DNA from: Bacteroidota bacterium
Lineage (GTDB): Bacteria; Bacteroidota; Bacteroidia; Flavobacteriales; Weeksellaceae
Direction of reading: 5' to 3'
Assembly: GCA_023419095.1 (NCBI GenBank)
Contig: JAEZYN010000122.1
Coordinates: forward strand, 1-9,514
DNA length: 9,514 bases
The position numbers were made by a program, and so were the translations under genes. The notes beneath the pieces were generated by a model, which was not told the DNA's origin, ran no database searches, and saw only the letters and a list, made by a program, of their open reading frames with translations. Shown here piece after piece: positions 1 to 7,379 of this stretch. Position 1 is the stretch's first letter. The number at the start of each line of letters is the position of its first letter.

Positions 1-287
1 TCCGGAATTTTATGGAAGGTTATGAGGACGAACTGGTGTATTTTAATTGTCCGCGGGAATTTGTGGCGAATGACAAAGCATGGAAATACCGACACATGCA
101 CATTGTTCTGAGTACTTCAGATCAGGATATCTGTCTGGATCAGACGAGGGAAATGGCGGAAATATTAAAAACAAAAGACATTAACTGCTGGTACGACGAG
201 CAAAAATGGATCAGCCACGACTGGCCGTTGTGGCGGATGGTTTTCCCAATGTTCATCGGGAAGTTTTTTATGCCGCAAAACTATTAA
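1..287 (+). CDS. Esterase-like alpha/beta hydrolase, C-terminal fragment (5' end outside window)
   Basis: The reading frame is open to the left edge (Arg-Asn-Phe precede the first Met at base 12), so this is the 3' end of a longer gene, about 94 residues ending in TAA. The fragment resembles the C-terminus of the esterase/feruloyl-esterase-like alpha/beta-hydrolase group (PF00756-like). YRHMHIVLSTSDQDICLD gives the strand followed by the probable acidic catalytic residue. SHDWPLWR gives the probable catalytic His, followed by the Trp-rich tail typical of this group. The nucleophile Ser must lie upstream, out of view. It is followed after 49 bases by an ATP-grasp gene on the same strand, so it probably belongs to the amidoligase operon, where it could hydrolyse an ester or thioester, or release or trim the product. 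The substrate is unknown. The fold is fairly sure; the role is inferred from context. Confidence 0.75.
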   Translation, partial: RNFMEGYEDELVYFNCPREFVANDKAWKYRHMHIVLSTSDQDICLDQTREMAEILKTKDINCWYDEQKWISHDWPLWRMVFPMFIGKFFMPQNY

Positions 288-336
288 GTTCTATACAGGA
301 CTGATCAATTTATTTAAACAACAAAACACTTTTAAA

Positions 337-1290
337 ATGGTAAAAAAGATTGGAATATTATTCGGGATGGAAGACACTTTTCCCTGGGCATTCATTGAAA
401 AAGTTAACCAAATTGGCGGTGGAGAAATCGTCGCTGAACCAGTAATGATCGATAAATTGGAACAGGGCGCAGATTATGGTTATGCTGTGATTATAGACCG
501 AATTTCGCAGGATGTTCCGTTGTACCGCGCCTATCTGAAAAATGCTGCACTGAACGGCACCTACGTCATCAATAATCCTTTCTGGTGGAGCGCGGACGAA
601 AAATTTTTTAATAATGCTCTGATGTCAAAACTTGGCATTCCACTACCAAAGACAGTATTGTTACCCTCACACCAAAGACCTGCGAATACCACAGAAACCT
701 CATTTAGAAACCTCAAATTTCCGCAGGACTGGGAATATATTTTCGGTTACATTGGTTTTCCCGCGTATATGAAACCGCACGACGGTGGTGGCTGGAAAAA
801 TGTTTACCGTGTGGAAAATCCGGACGACATGTGGGATAAACTCAGCGAAACCGGTGAACTGGTCATGATGCTGCAGGAGGAAATTTTGTTTGATGACTAT
901 TACCGCGTGTACTGTCTCGGCAAAAAATATGTGCACATCATGCCTTATGAGCCGCGAAATCCGCAACATCTCCGTTATGCGACAACCCATCAGACAGAAG
1001 GAGACGAACTCAAGAAACTGCTAAAAGTAATCGAAGATTACACAATTAAGATGAACGAAGCGCTTGGTTATGATTTTAACACGGTTGAATTTGCTGTGCG
1101 GGACGGCATTCCGTACGCGATCGATTTCTGTAATCCGGCACCGGATGCAGACCGAAATTCCGTGGGCGAAGAAAATTTTACTTGGATTGTAGAACATGCC
1201 GCGAAATTCGCCATCGAAAAAGCTAAAGAATACAAACCCGGCAAACCCAATATCTCCTGGGGCAATTTTGTGACCCGTGGCCTGAAATAA
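337..1290 (+). CDS. ATP-grasp ligase (carboxylate-amine/thiol ligase family)
   Basis: This is a 317-residue cytoplasmic protein without signal peptide or membrane segments. Residues 1-100 look like the N-terminal alpha/beta (pre-ATP-grasp) domain. Residues 135-275 carry ATP-grasp hallmarks: K146-P147 and the Gly-rich loop D149-GGG-W153 for ATP phosphates, LQEEI around 179-183 for the adenine/ribose contact, the basic R190, and two acidic/amide Mg2+ positions, E251 and D263 with N266 in AIDFCNP. Such enzymes activate a carboxylate as acylphosphate and join it to an amine or thiol. RimK, GshB and D-Ala-D-Ala ligase are distant relatives, but no close match is recognised. The ATG at 337 follows an A-rich leader typical of Bacteroidota. 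The next gene follows after 30 bases and encodes a second, unrelated type of amidoligase, pointing to a shared pathway. The catalytic residues seem intact; the substrates cannot be read from the sequence. Confidence 0.85.
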   Translation: MVKKIGILFGMEDTFPWAFIEKVNQIGGGEIVAEPVMIDKLEQGADYGYAVIIDRISQDVPLYRAYLKNAALNGTYVINNPFWWSADEKFFNNALMSKLGIPLPKTVLLPSHQRPANTTETSFRNLKFPQDWEYIFGYIGFPAYMKPHDGGGWKNVYRVENPDDMWDKLSETGELVMMLQEEILFDDYYRVYCLGKKYVHIMPYEPRNPQHLRYATTHQTEGDELKKLLKVIEDYTIKMNEALGYDFNTVEFAVRDGIPYAIDFCNPAPDADRNSVGEENFTWIVEHAAKFAIEKAKEYKPGKPNISWGNFVTRGLK

Positions 1291-1320
1291 CGATATACAT
1301 ACTAAAAAAACACAAATACG

Positions 1321-2433
1321 ATGCATCAGTTCACCATTGGCGTGGAGGAAGAATACCAGATCATAGACGTAGAAAGCCGCGATCTTGTATCCCACGTTTC
1401 AAAAATAATAGAGGGCGGCAAAGCCACGCTGCATGAAAATTTAAAACATGAGATGCATGAATCCGTGATAGAAATGGAGACAGGCATCTGCCAGAATATT
1501 CATGAAGCAAAAGCGGAGCTCACCGATCTGCGTCGGCGCCTCATCAAAGTTGCACATGATAATAATCTGCGTGTCTCCGGCGGTGGAACTCATCCTTTTT
1601 CCCGCTGGCAAGACAATATTATTACCAGAGATGAACGCTATGACAAGATTGTGAGCGATCTTGGCGACGTGGCACGTTCCAATCTGATATTTGGACTTCA
1701 TGTTCACATCGGGATTCCAGACCGTGAAGAAGGCGTCCGCATCCAAAATGTTTTGCGCTATTTTTTGCCGCATGTTTACGCACTTTCAACCAATTCTCCA
1801 TTCTGGGTGGGACGAAACACGGGTTTTAAATCTTACCGTCAGGAAGTTTTCGTCAAATTTCCGCGCACCGGTATTCCCAGCTATTTCAGTTCCCTCGCGG
1901 AATTTGACGCCTATATTAATTTAATGATTAAAACAGGCACCATCGACAACGCCAAAAAAATATGGTGGGATTTGCGCGTACATCCGTTCTACCCTACCAT
2001 CGAATTCCGCATTTGCGACATGCCTCTGCGCGTAGATGAAACCGTATGTCTGGCCGCCATCATGCAGTGTCTGGTAGCTAAAATCTACAAACTTCACCAA
2101 CAGAACATCAGTTTCCGCAGCTACAGACGTTTGATGATCAATGAAAACAAATGGCGGGCATCAAAGGACGGTATCCACGCTCATCTCATCGATTTTGGTA
2201 AGGAAACCAGTGTACCTTATTGCGAACTCCTCACGGAACTGCTCAATTTTATTGATGATGTAGTAGATGATCTGAACTGCCGCAAAGAAGTGGAATACGC
2301 TTACGAAATAATGAAAAACGGGACCGGTGCAGATAGACAGCTTAAAATCTTCGAAGAAACCGGTGACCTGACTAAGGTTGTTGATTATATGATTTCTGAA
2401 ACCGAATATGGCATTCCACGAGATTGTCCGTGA
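1321..2433 (+). CDS. GCS2/YbdK-type carboxylate-amine ligase (glutamate-cysteine ligase-like)
   Basis: The product has 370 residues, the usual length of the GCS2 family (PF04107, COG2170; E. coli YbdK is similar in size). Family landmarks in order are GVEEEYQ at 7-13 (metal/ATP acidic motif), HESVIEMETG at 46-55, SGGGTHPF at 86-93, GLHVHIGI at 125-132 (His/metal region), TNSPFWVGRNTG at 157-168, the VHPFYPTIEFRICDMP block at about 220-235, and NENKWRA at 274-280. All look intact. Family members use ATP to join a carboxylate, often the gamma-carboxyl of Glu, to an amine; YbdK has weak gamma-glutamylcysteine synthetase activity in vitro. The true substrate here is unknown. It lies between an ATP-grasp gene 30 bases upstream and an amidotransferase-like gene 58 bases downstream. 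The start ATG at 1321 places GVEEE close to the N-terminus, as in the family. Confidence 0.9.
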   Translation: MHQFTIGVEEEYQIIDVESRDLVSHVSKIIEGGKATLHENLKHEMHESVIEMETGICQNIHEAKAELTDLRRRLIKVAHDNNLRVSGGGTHPFSRWQDNIITRDERYDKIVSDLGDVARSNLIFGLHVHIGIPDREEGVRIQNVLRYFLPHVYALSTNSPFWVGRNTGFKSYRQEVFVKFPRTGIPSYFSSLAEFDAYINLMIKTGTIDNAKKIWWDLRVHPFYPTIEFRICDMPLRVDETVCLAAIMQCLVAKIYKLHQQNISFRSYRRLMINENKWRASKDGIHAHLIDFGKETSVPYCELLTELLNFIDDVVDDLNCRKEVEYAYEIMKNGTGADRQLKIFEETGDLTKVVDYMISETEYGIPRDCP

Positions 2434-2465
2434 TGACAAGTTCTAAGACAGGCTTCTAATTTTTG

Positions 2466-2473
2466 TAAATTTG
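2466..2473 (+). promoter_or_regulatory. Candidate Bacteroidota -7 promoter box (TAAATTTG)
   Basis: TAAATTTG matches the Bacteroidota consensus TAnnTTTG exactly. It lies 18 bases before the ATG at 2492 and is followed by GCGCCG, a context common just before flavobacterial start sites. No convincing TTG/TTTG is present at the expected -33 distance (only TTCTAAG near 2441-2447), so this is a tentative internal promoter for the last two genes of the operon, with a very short leader. Confidence 0.4.
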
Positions 2474-2491
2474 CGCCGTAATTAAATCAAA

Positions 2492-3322
2492 ATGAAACAC
2501 ATAAAAATTGCCCTGCTCGACATGAATAACAATCATCCGAACCAGGGAATGCGCAATATAACAGAGATTTCCGAAGCTTTTAAAAATGATACGGATGAAA
2601 GTGTGTCTATTGAAACTTTTGATGTAAGGTACAAAGACGAGATGCCGAAGGTGAGTGATTTTGATATCTTCATTTCATCCGGCGGACCCGGCACACCGCA
2701 TCGTGAAGGTCACGCGTGGGAGCACAAGTTTGCCGATTTTTTAGATGAAATCTGGAAACACAATCAAAACTCAGAAAATAAAAAATTTCTATTTCTGGTT
2801 TGTCATTCGTTCCAGCTGGCGTGTATCCACTGGAAACTGGGAAATGTTTGCGAACGGAAATCATATTCGTTCGGAGTGATGCCCATTCACAAAACTTATC
2901 AGGGTGAAAATGATCAGTTTCTGCAGAATCTTTCGGAACCGTTTTATGCAGTTGATTCGCGGGCTTACCAGTTTATTGAGCCTAATCATGAACGTCTACA
3001 GGAGATGGGAATGAAAATCGTAGGGCTTGAAAAAGTGCGACCACATATTCATCTGGAAAGGGCCGTGATGGCAATTCGCTTTTCCGAAGAGATTTTTGGC
3101 ACACAGTTTCATCCTGAAGCGAACCCAAACGGAATGCTTGAAAATTTAAAAATTCCGAAAAACCGCGATGCGATGATCGAAAATTACGGCATGGAGAAAT
3201 ACCTTGAAACCGTGGACCGGATGGATGACCCGGATAAAATTCTGCTCACTCAGGCTGAAATACTACCCGGTTTTTTGTGCCACGCGACGCAGCAGATCGT
3301 GAAACAATATCAGCTTGCTTAA
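2492..3322 (+). CDS. Class I glutamine amidotransferase-like protein with altered nucleophile elbow
   Basis: The product has 276 residues with a class I glutamine amidotransferase (GATase1) fold. SSGGPGTP at 62-69 corresponds to the oxyanion-strand region (SGGPGS in GuaA/PabA). C104 within FLVCHSFQ is the predicted nucleophile. H207 and E209 in GTQFHPEA complete the Cys-His-Glu triad. The elbow is unusual: GATases have G-x-C-x-G, but here both glycines are replaced (Leu102 and Ser106), while the following Gln108 is kept. About 65 residues follow the triad and form a C-terminal extension beyond the usual domain. It could supply ammonia to a partner ligase. Equally it could be a gamma-glutamyl hydrolase or peptidase that happens to share the fold. 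No synthase domain is fused. The next gene starts 11 bases after its stop. Fold and triad are well supported; true glutaminase activity is doubtful. Confidence 0.82.
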   Translation: MKHIKIALLDMNNNHPNQGMRNITEISEAFKNDTDESVSIETFDVRYKDEMPKVSDFDIFISSGGPGTPHREGHAWEHKFADFLDEIWKHNQNSENKKFLFLVCHSFQLACIHWKLGNVCERKSYSFGVMPIHKTYQGENDQFLQNLSEPFYAVDSRAYQFIEPNHERLQEMGMKIVGLEKVRPHIHLERAVMAIRFSEEIFGTQFHPEANPNGMLENLKIPKNRDAMIENYGMEKYLETVDRMDDPDKILLTQAEILPGFLCHATQQIVKQYQLA

Positions 3323-3333
3323 AAACATTGCGC

Positions 3334-4515
3334 ATGATTCCGAAATTTCGAAAACAGTTTAACGGGGAATTCACACCCGAAAAATATGAGGACCTTCTTA
3401 CAAGTCTTAGCCGAAAAGCCGGCCTCAAACCCGGTTTCCGCGTAGCTGAAAGTCCGGTTTTTTTGCCAAAAAGTTTTCAGGACAAACTGAAGGATGCGTG
3501 CGAAAGTATTATTAATCAGATTAAACAGATTCCTAATAACGAGCTGCAGAAAGCAATTCCTAAGGAATTATTTGTTCCTGATGACACTTCACAACCTCAT
3601 TTTTTCACCATCGATTTTGGAATTTGTGCAGACCAAAATAGCGAAATCGTGCCGCAACTGATTGAGCTACAGGCTTTCCCTACGCTGTACGCTTTTCAAA
3701 AAGAACTGCAGAACTCCTTGGTTGAGGTATATCCATTTTTAGAGGAATTAAAGCCCGCTGTCTCCGATAAAAATTACTACAGTGAACTTTCTGATTTGAT
3801 TATCGGCGACGAAAAACCGGAAAATGTAATTATTCTTGAGATATATCCTGAAAAGCAAAAAACCCAGATCGATTTTTTGCTTACCGAAAAAAAATTAGGA
3901 ATTAAAACCATTTGTTTGACCAAAGTGAAAAAGCAGGGTGATAAGCTTTTTTATATGGATGGAAACCGTCTGGTGCAGATCAAAAGAATTTACAACCGGG
4001 TGATTTTCGATGAATTATATAAGATTCCGAATCTTCAATTGTCATTTGATTTCCGTGATGAACTGGACGTGAAATGGGTAACGCATCCAAACTGGTTTTT
4101 TAAAATTTCCAAATTTTTGCTACCAAAACTTCAGCATCAGTTTGTGCCGAAAAGTTATTTTTTGCATGATTTTCCGGCGTCAGAAAAGCTTGAAGAATTC
4201 GTCTTGAAACCACTGTTTTCATTTGCCGGCAGTGGTGTGATTTTAAATCCGAGCGAAGCTGATATCAGCGCAATTGATGATCGCGAAAACTACATCCTCC
4301 AGCGCAAAGTTTCGTATGCGCCACTTTTTGAGGATATCGACGGTAATTTTTCAAAAGGTGAAATACGCTTACTTTATATTTGGAAAGAAAATGAAGCCCA
4401 ACCCAAACTCATGGAACACCTTGTAAGACTTACAAAAGCGGAAATGATCAATGTAGATTTTAATAAAAAAGATGCAATCTGGATTGGCGGTTCAACAGCT
4501 TTTTTTGAAAGCTGA
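3334..4515 (+). CDS. Divergent, probably circularly permuted ATP-grasp protein
   Basis: The product has 393 residues from the ATG at 3334, 11 bases after the preceding stop. A GTG at 3277 would extend the frame but overlaps the upstream gene by 46 bases with unconvincing residues. The second half holds an ATP-grasp core: FVLKPLFSFAGSGV at about 289-302 (phosphate Lys292 and Gly/Ser loop), YILQRKV at 320-326 (purine contact), GEIRLLYIW at 342-350, then NVDFNKKDAIWIGGS near 383-387. The usual metal-binding E-x-N-like segment does not follow the core. IELQAFPTLYAFQ at about 110-122 in the first half resembles it instead. That order fits circularly permuted ATP-grasps related to glutathionylspermidine synthetase and COG2308. 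It is predicted to be a cytoplasmic ligase joining a carboxylate to an amine, the third such enzyme in this operon. The assignment rests on motifs, and the substrate is unknown. Confidence 0.7.
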   Translation: MIPKFRKQFNGEFTPEKYEDLLTSLSRKAGLKPGFRVAESPVFLPKSFQDKLKDACESIINQIKQIPNNELQKAIPKELFVPDDTSQPHFFTIDFGICADQNSEIVPQLIELQAFPTLYAFQKELQNSLVEVYPFLEELKPAVSDKNYYSELSDLIIGDEKPENVIILEIYPEKQKTQIDFLLTEKKLGIKTICLTKVKKQGDKLFYMDGNRLVQIKRIYNRVIFDELYKIPNLQLSFDFRDELDVKWVTHPNWFFKISKFLLPKLQHQFVPKSYFLHDFPASEKLEEFVLKPLFSFAGSGVILNPSEADISAIDDRENYILQRKVSYAPLFEDIDGNFSKGEIRLLYIWKENEAQPKLMEHLVRLTKAEMINVDFNKKDAIWIGGSTAFFES

Positions 4516-4540
4516 ATATTTTTCAGAACTGCCCTTTAAC

Positions 4541-4580
4541 AAAAAAAAAATACCGCTGAGATCTCAGCGGTATTTTAATT
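4541..4580. terminator. Bidirectional Rho-independent terminator
   Basis: A perfect inverted repeat with arms TACCGCTGAGA and TCTCAGCGGTA (4551-4572) is preceded by ten A and followed by TTTT-AATT, so each strand reads a stem followed by a U-rich tail. With the flanking AAAA/TTTT the palindrome spans 4547-4576. It sits between the ends of two convergent genes (stops at 4515 and 4594) and can terminate both. The centre has no unpaired loop on paper, so the hairpin must open a few central pairs. Confidence 0.9.
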
Positions 4581-4593
4581 ATAATATACGGAT

Positions 4594-7332
4594 TTAAAAA
4601 CTTACAACGCGTACGTCGATACGTCTGTTTTGTGCTTTACATTCATCCGAATCATTAGCTTCACAAACTGGAAACAGCGGCCCGTAGCCTTCCGTTTCGA
4701 TTCGGTCGCCGGCGATTCCCATTTCAAGCAGTTTCAGTTTCGCTGTTTGCGCTCTCAAGTTTGAAAGTTTCAGATTGGTGTCGGCATTGCCGGTATCATC
4801 CGTGTAACCGCCAAGTTTAATTCTGAGACTTGGATAATCATTCATGATCTCCGCCAGATTAGCGAGCGCAGATTCAGCCCCGGGTTTAAGGTCGCTGCTG
4901 CCACTTACAAAATGCAGATTTTCAATCGTGTACCAATTGTTTGGGTTGAGAACGGCCTGATCCTGGAGTTTGATTCCGTTATACATCGCGTAAAGCTGGC
5001 TGTTTTCACCCATTGCAATGGTTTTATTGGAAAGCTTTACCTCCTGAATTTCTCCAGTATCATACACAAAATCACCTTCATCATTCAGTTGACCGCGAAC
5101 TTCGGCTGGTTGGGAAACTACACCAGCATCCATACCTGTTGCGGCTTCAACTACCGCTACATTGCCTACGGCAGCGTTTAAGGCTTCAATTTTTTCAAGA
5201 CGGTTTTGGTCAATCTGGTCTTTGTGCATGGTGGCTAATGTAGGCGCAATAACAAGCGAAACAATAGACATCAACTTGATAAGGATGTTCATTGAAGGTC
5301 CGGAAGTATCTTTAAATGGATCACCTACCGTATCACCGGTCACCGAAGCTTTATGTGGCTCAGAACCTTTGTAGAAAGTCTCTCCATTGATGTCCACACC
5401 TTTTTCAAATGATTTTTTGGCATTGTCCCAAGCGCCGCCGGCGTTGTTTTGGAACATTCCCATCAAAACACCGGAGACTGTAGCACCTGCCAAGAAGCCT
5501 CCCAAAACCTCAGGTCCGAATATGAAACCGACCAACAGGGGCGAAATAAGTGCAATAGCACCGGGAAGAAGCATTTTTTTGATAGAAGCATCGGTAGAAA
5601 TGGCGACACACTTTTCGTATTCCGGTGTTGCTTTTCCTTCCAAAATTCCCGGAATTTCGCGGAACTGACGCCGAACTTCCTCCACCATCGCCATCGCTGC
5701 TTCACCTACTGCTTTGATTGCCAGTGAAGAGAAGATAAACGGTATCATAGCGCCCACAAATAGTCCGGCCAACACATCAGCTCTGTAGATATCAATACCG
5801 TCGATACCTGCAATCCCGACAAACGCAGCAAAAAGTGCCAGAGCCGTCAAAGCTGCTGAAGCTATCGCAAATCCTTTACCGGAAGCAGCAGTCGTGTTCC
5901 CTACAGCATCAAGGATATCTGTTTTTTCACGAACTTCCTTCGGTAGCTCACTCATTTCAGCTATTCCTCCTGCGTTATCGGCAATCGGACCAAAAGCATC
6001 AATCGCAAGCTGCATCGCTGTGGTAGCCATCATCCCGGCTGCGGCGATCGCCACACCATAAAGTCCGGCGCACAGATACGATCCGTAAATCCCGCCTGCC
6101 AAAACGATGATCGGTAAAAGTGTAGATTCCATCCCGACGGAAAGTCCGCCGATAATGTTGGTCGCGTGGCCCGTAGAAGATTGTTTTACAATACTCTTCA
6201 CCGGTCTTTTACCCATCGCCGTATAATATTCTGTAATGATACTCATTAAAGTACCCACGACGAGGCCCACGATAATCGCTCCGAACACACCCATCTTGGT
6301 GAATTCGTGTCCGCGCAGGCTCATAGTTTCAGGAAGTAAATAATTGACAAGGAAATAAGACGATATCGCAGTGATGATGATACTTCCCCAGTTTCCGAAG
6401 TTCAGCGCATTCTGAACAGGCGCCGTGTCTAATTCTGTAGCTTCTCCAATTTTAACAAAGAGCGTTCCGATTATTGAAAATATAATTCCGGTTCCTGCGA
6501 TAAGCATTGGCAAAAGAATCGGTGCGAAACCGCCAAATAAATCCTGGGACATGGTTTCACGTCCAAGTACCATCGTAGCTAAAACCGTCGCAACATATGA
6601 ACCGAACAAATCGGCACCCATACCGGCCACGTCACCTACGTTGTCACCTACGTTATCGGCGATAGTAGCTGGGTTTCGCGGGTCATCTTCAGGAATCTCG
6701 GCTTCCACTTTACCTACAAGATCAGCACCTACATCAGCAGCTTTGGTATAAATACCGCCACCTACCCTGGCGAAAAGCGCGATAGATTCAGCACCAAGTG
6801 AAAAACCGGTCAGGATTTCGATCGTTCTCTCCATCTCATGCGAATCTACCGCAGAGTTCGGAGCGAAAACCTGCTTAATAATAATATAAAGTGCACCTAG
6901 GCCTAAAACCGCAAGTCCGGCTACGCCCATTCCCATTACGGAACCTCCGGCAAATGAAACTTTTAAAGCTTTAGAAAGTGAAGTTCGCGCAGCTTCCGCG
7001 GTACGGACGTTTGCTTTGGTGGCAATATTCATCCCGATAAAACCCGCAAGAGCGGATAGGAATGCGCCAAAAACGAAAGCAAGACCGATGCTCCAGTGCG
7101 AATTGGCGTTTGATGCGCCCATCAGTGCGAGCAAAATGGCGACAACGATCACAAAGTACATCAGAATTTTGTACTCAGCTTTTAGAAAGGCCATCGCACC
7201 ATCGGCAATGTGACCACTGATTTCTTTCATTCTGTCGTTCCCGGCACTTTGTTTACTTACCCAGGCACTTTGGGCAAATGTGTAAATGAGTCCAATAATC
7301 CCAAAAATGGGTACCAGCAAGAATAAATTCAT
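4594..7332 (-). CDS. hppA: K+-dependent membrane-bound ion-translocating pyrophosphatase fused to a C-terminal OmpA domain
   Basis: The product has 912 residues, about 200 longer than typical M-PPases. Residues 1-702 form the multi-spanning pyrophosphatase, which couples PPi hydrolysis to export of H+ and/or Na+. It contains the substrate segment TKAADVGADLVGKVE at 196-210, EDDPRNPATIADNVGDNVGD at 215-234, DAFGPIADNAGG at 445-456, and the C-terminal TGDTVGDPFKDTSGPS at 665-680. GNTTAAS (478-484) has Ala where K+-independent enzymes have Lys, so K+ dependence is predicted. Residues 703-795 are a hydrophilic linker. Residues 796-912 are an OmpA/MotB-like domain with GYTDDTG, LSNLRAQ and QNRRIDVRV; D845 and R860, 15 apart, match the diaminopimelate-binding Asp/Arg pair of OmpA. 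Since M-PPase termini face the periplasm, this domain should bind peptidoglycan. Glu is absent at both usual ion-gate positions after D241, while E182 lies in an earlier helix. It is transcribed separately from the upstream ppa gene. Confidence 0.95.
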   Translation of the reverse strand: MNLFLLVPIFGIIGLIYTFAQSAWVSKQSAGNDRMKEISGHIADGAMAFLKAEYKILMYFVIVVAILLALMGASNANSHWSIGLAFVFGAFLSALAGFIGMNIATKANVRTAEAARTSLSKALKVSFAGGSVMGMGVAGLAVLGLGALYIIIKQVFAPNSAVDSHEMERTIEILTGFSLGAESIALFARVGGGIYTKAADVGADLVGKVEAEIPEDDPRNPATIADNVGDNVGDVAGMGADLFGSYVATVLATMVLGRETMSQDLFGGFAPILLPMLIAGTGIIFSIIGTLFVKIGEATELDTAPVQNALNFGNWGSIIITAISSYFLVNYLLPETMSLRGHEFTKMGVFGAIIVGLVVGTLMSIITEYYTAMGKRPVKSIVKQSSTGHATNIIGGLSVGMESTLLPIIVLAGGIYGSYLCAGLYGVAIAAAGMMATTAMQLAIDAFGPIADNAGGIAEMSELPKEVREKTDILDAVGNTTAASGKGFAIASAALTALALFAAFVGIAGIDGIDIYRADVLAGLFVGAMIPFIFSSLAIKAVGEAAMAMVEEVRRQFREIPGILEGKATPEYEKCVAISTDASIKKMLLPGAIALISPLLVGFIFGPEVLGGFLAGATVSGVLMGMFQNNAGGAWDNAKKSFEKGVDINGETFYKGSEPHKASVTGDTVGDPFKDTSGPSMNILIKLMSIVSLVIAPTLATMHKDQIDQNRLEKIEALNAAVGNVAVVEAATGMDAGVVSQPAEVRGQLNDEGDFVYDTGEIQEVKLSNKTIAMGENSQLYAMYNGIKLQDQAVLNPNNWYTIENLHFVSGSSDLKPGAESALANLAEIMNDYPSLRIKLGGYTDDTGNADTNLKLSNLRAQTAKLKLLEMGIAGDRIETEGYGPLFPVCEANDSDECKAQNRRIDVRVVSF

Positions 7333-7379
7333 AGTTTATCTGTTTTAATGTTAAGCTTTTGTTAATAAAAAACCATTAC

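Noticed and set aside
288..336. Possible promoter between the esterase and the first ATP-grasp gene
   Set aside because: No TAnnTTTG box is present in this 49-base AT-rich gap; it looks like an ordinary A-rich leader within an operon.
1021..1395. Minus-strand open frame across the end of the first ATP-grasp gene and start of the GCS2 gene
   Set aside because: Both opposing genes are strongly supported by motifs; the antisense translation shows no recognisable features.
2445..2456. 12-base repeat AAGACAGGCTTC, also at 7425-7436
   Set aside because: A window this long is expected to contain a few chance 12-base matches; the second copy belongs to the ppa terminator stem, whereas the first has no matching arm.
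3277..3333. GTG-initiated N-terminal extension of the permuted ATP-grasp gene
   Set aside because: It overlaps the preceding coding region by 46 bases and adds 19 residues without resemblance to the fold; the ATG at 3334 sits 11 bases after the stop, the expected operon spacing.
5387..5668. Plus-strand open frames inside the hppA region (also 4912-5243, 6425-6751, 7016-7213)
   Set aside because: They lie antisense to a highly conserved coding sequence and have low-complexity or unfamiliar translations; they are shadows of the minus-strand gene.
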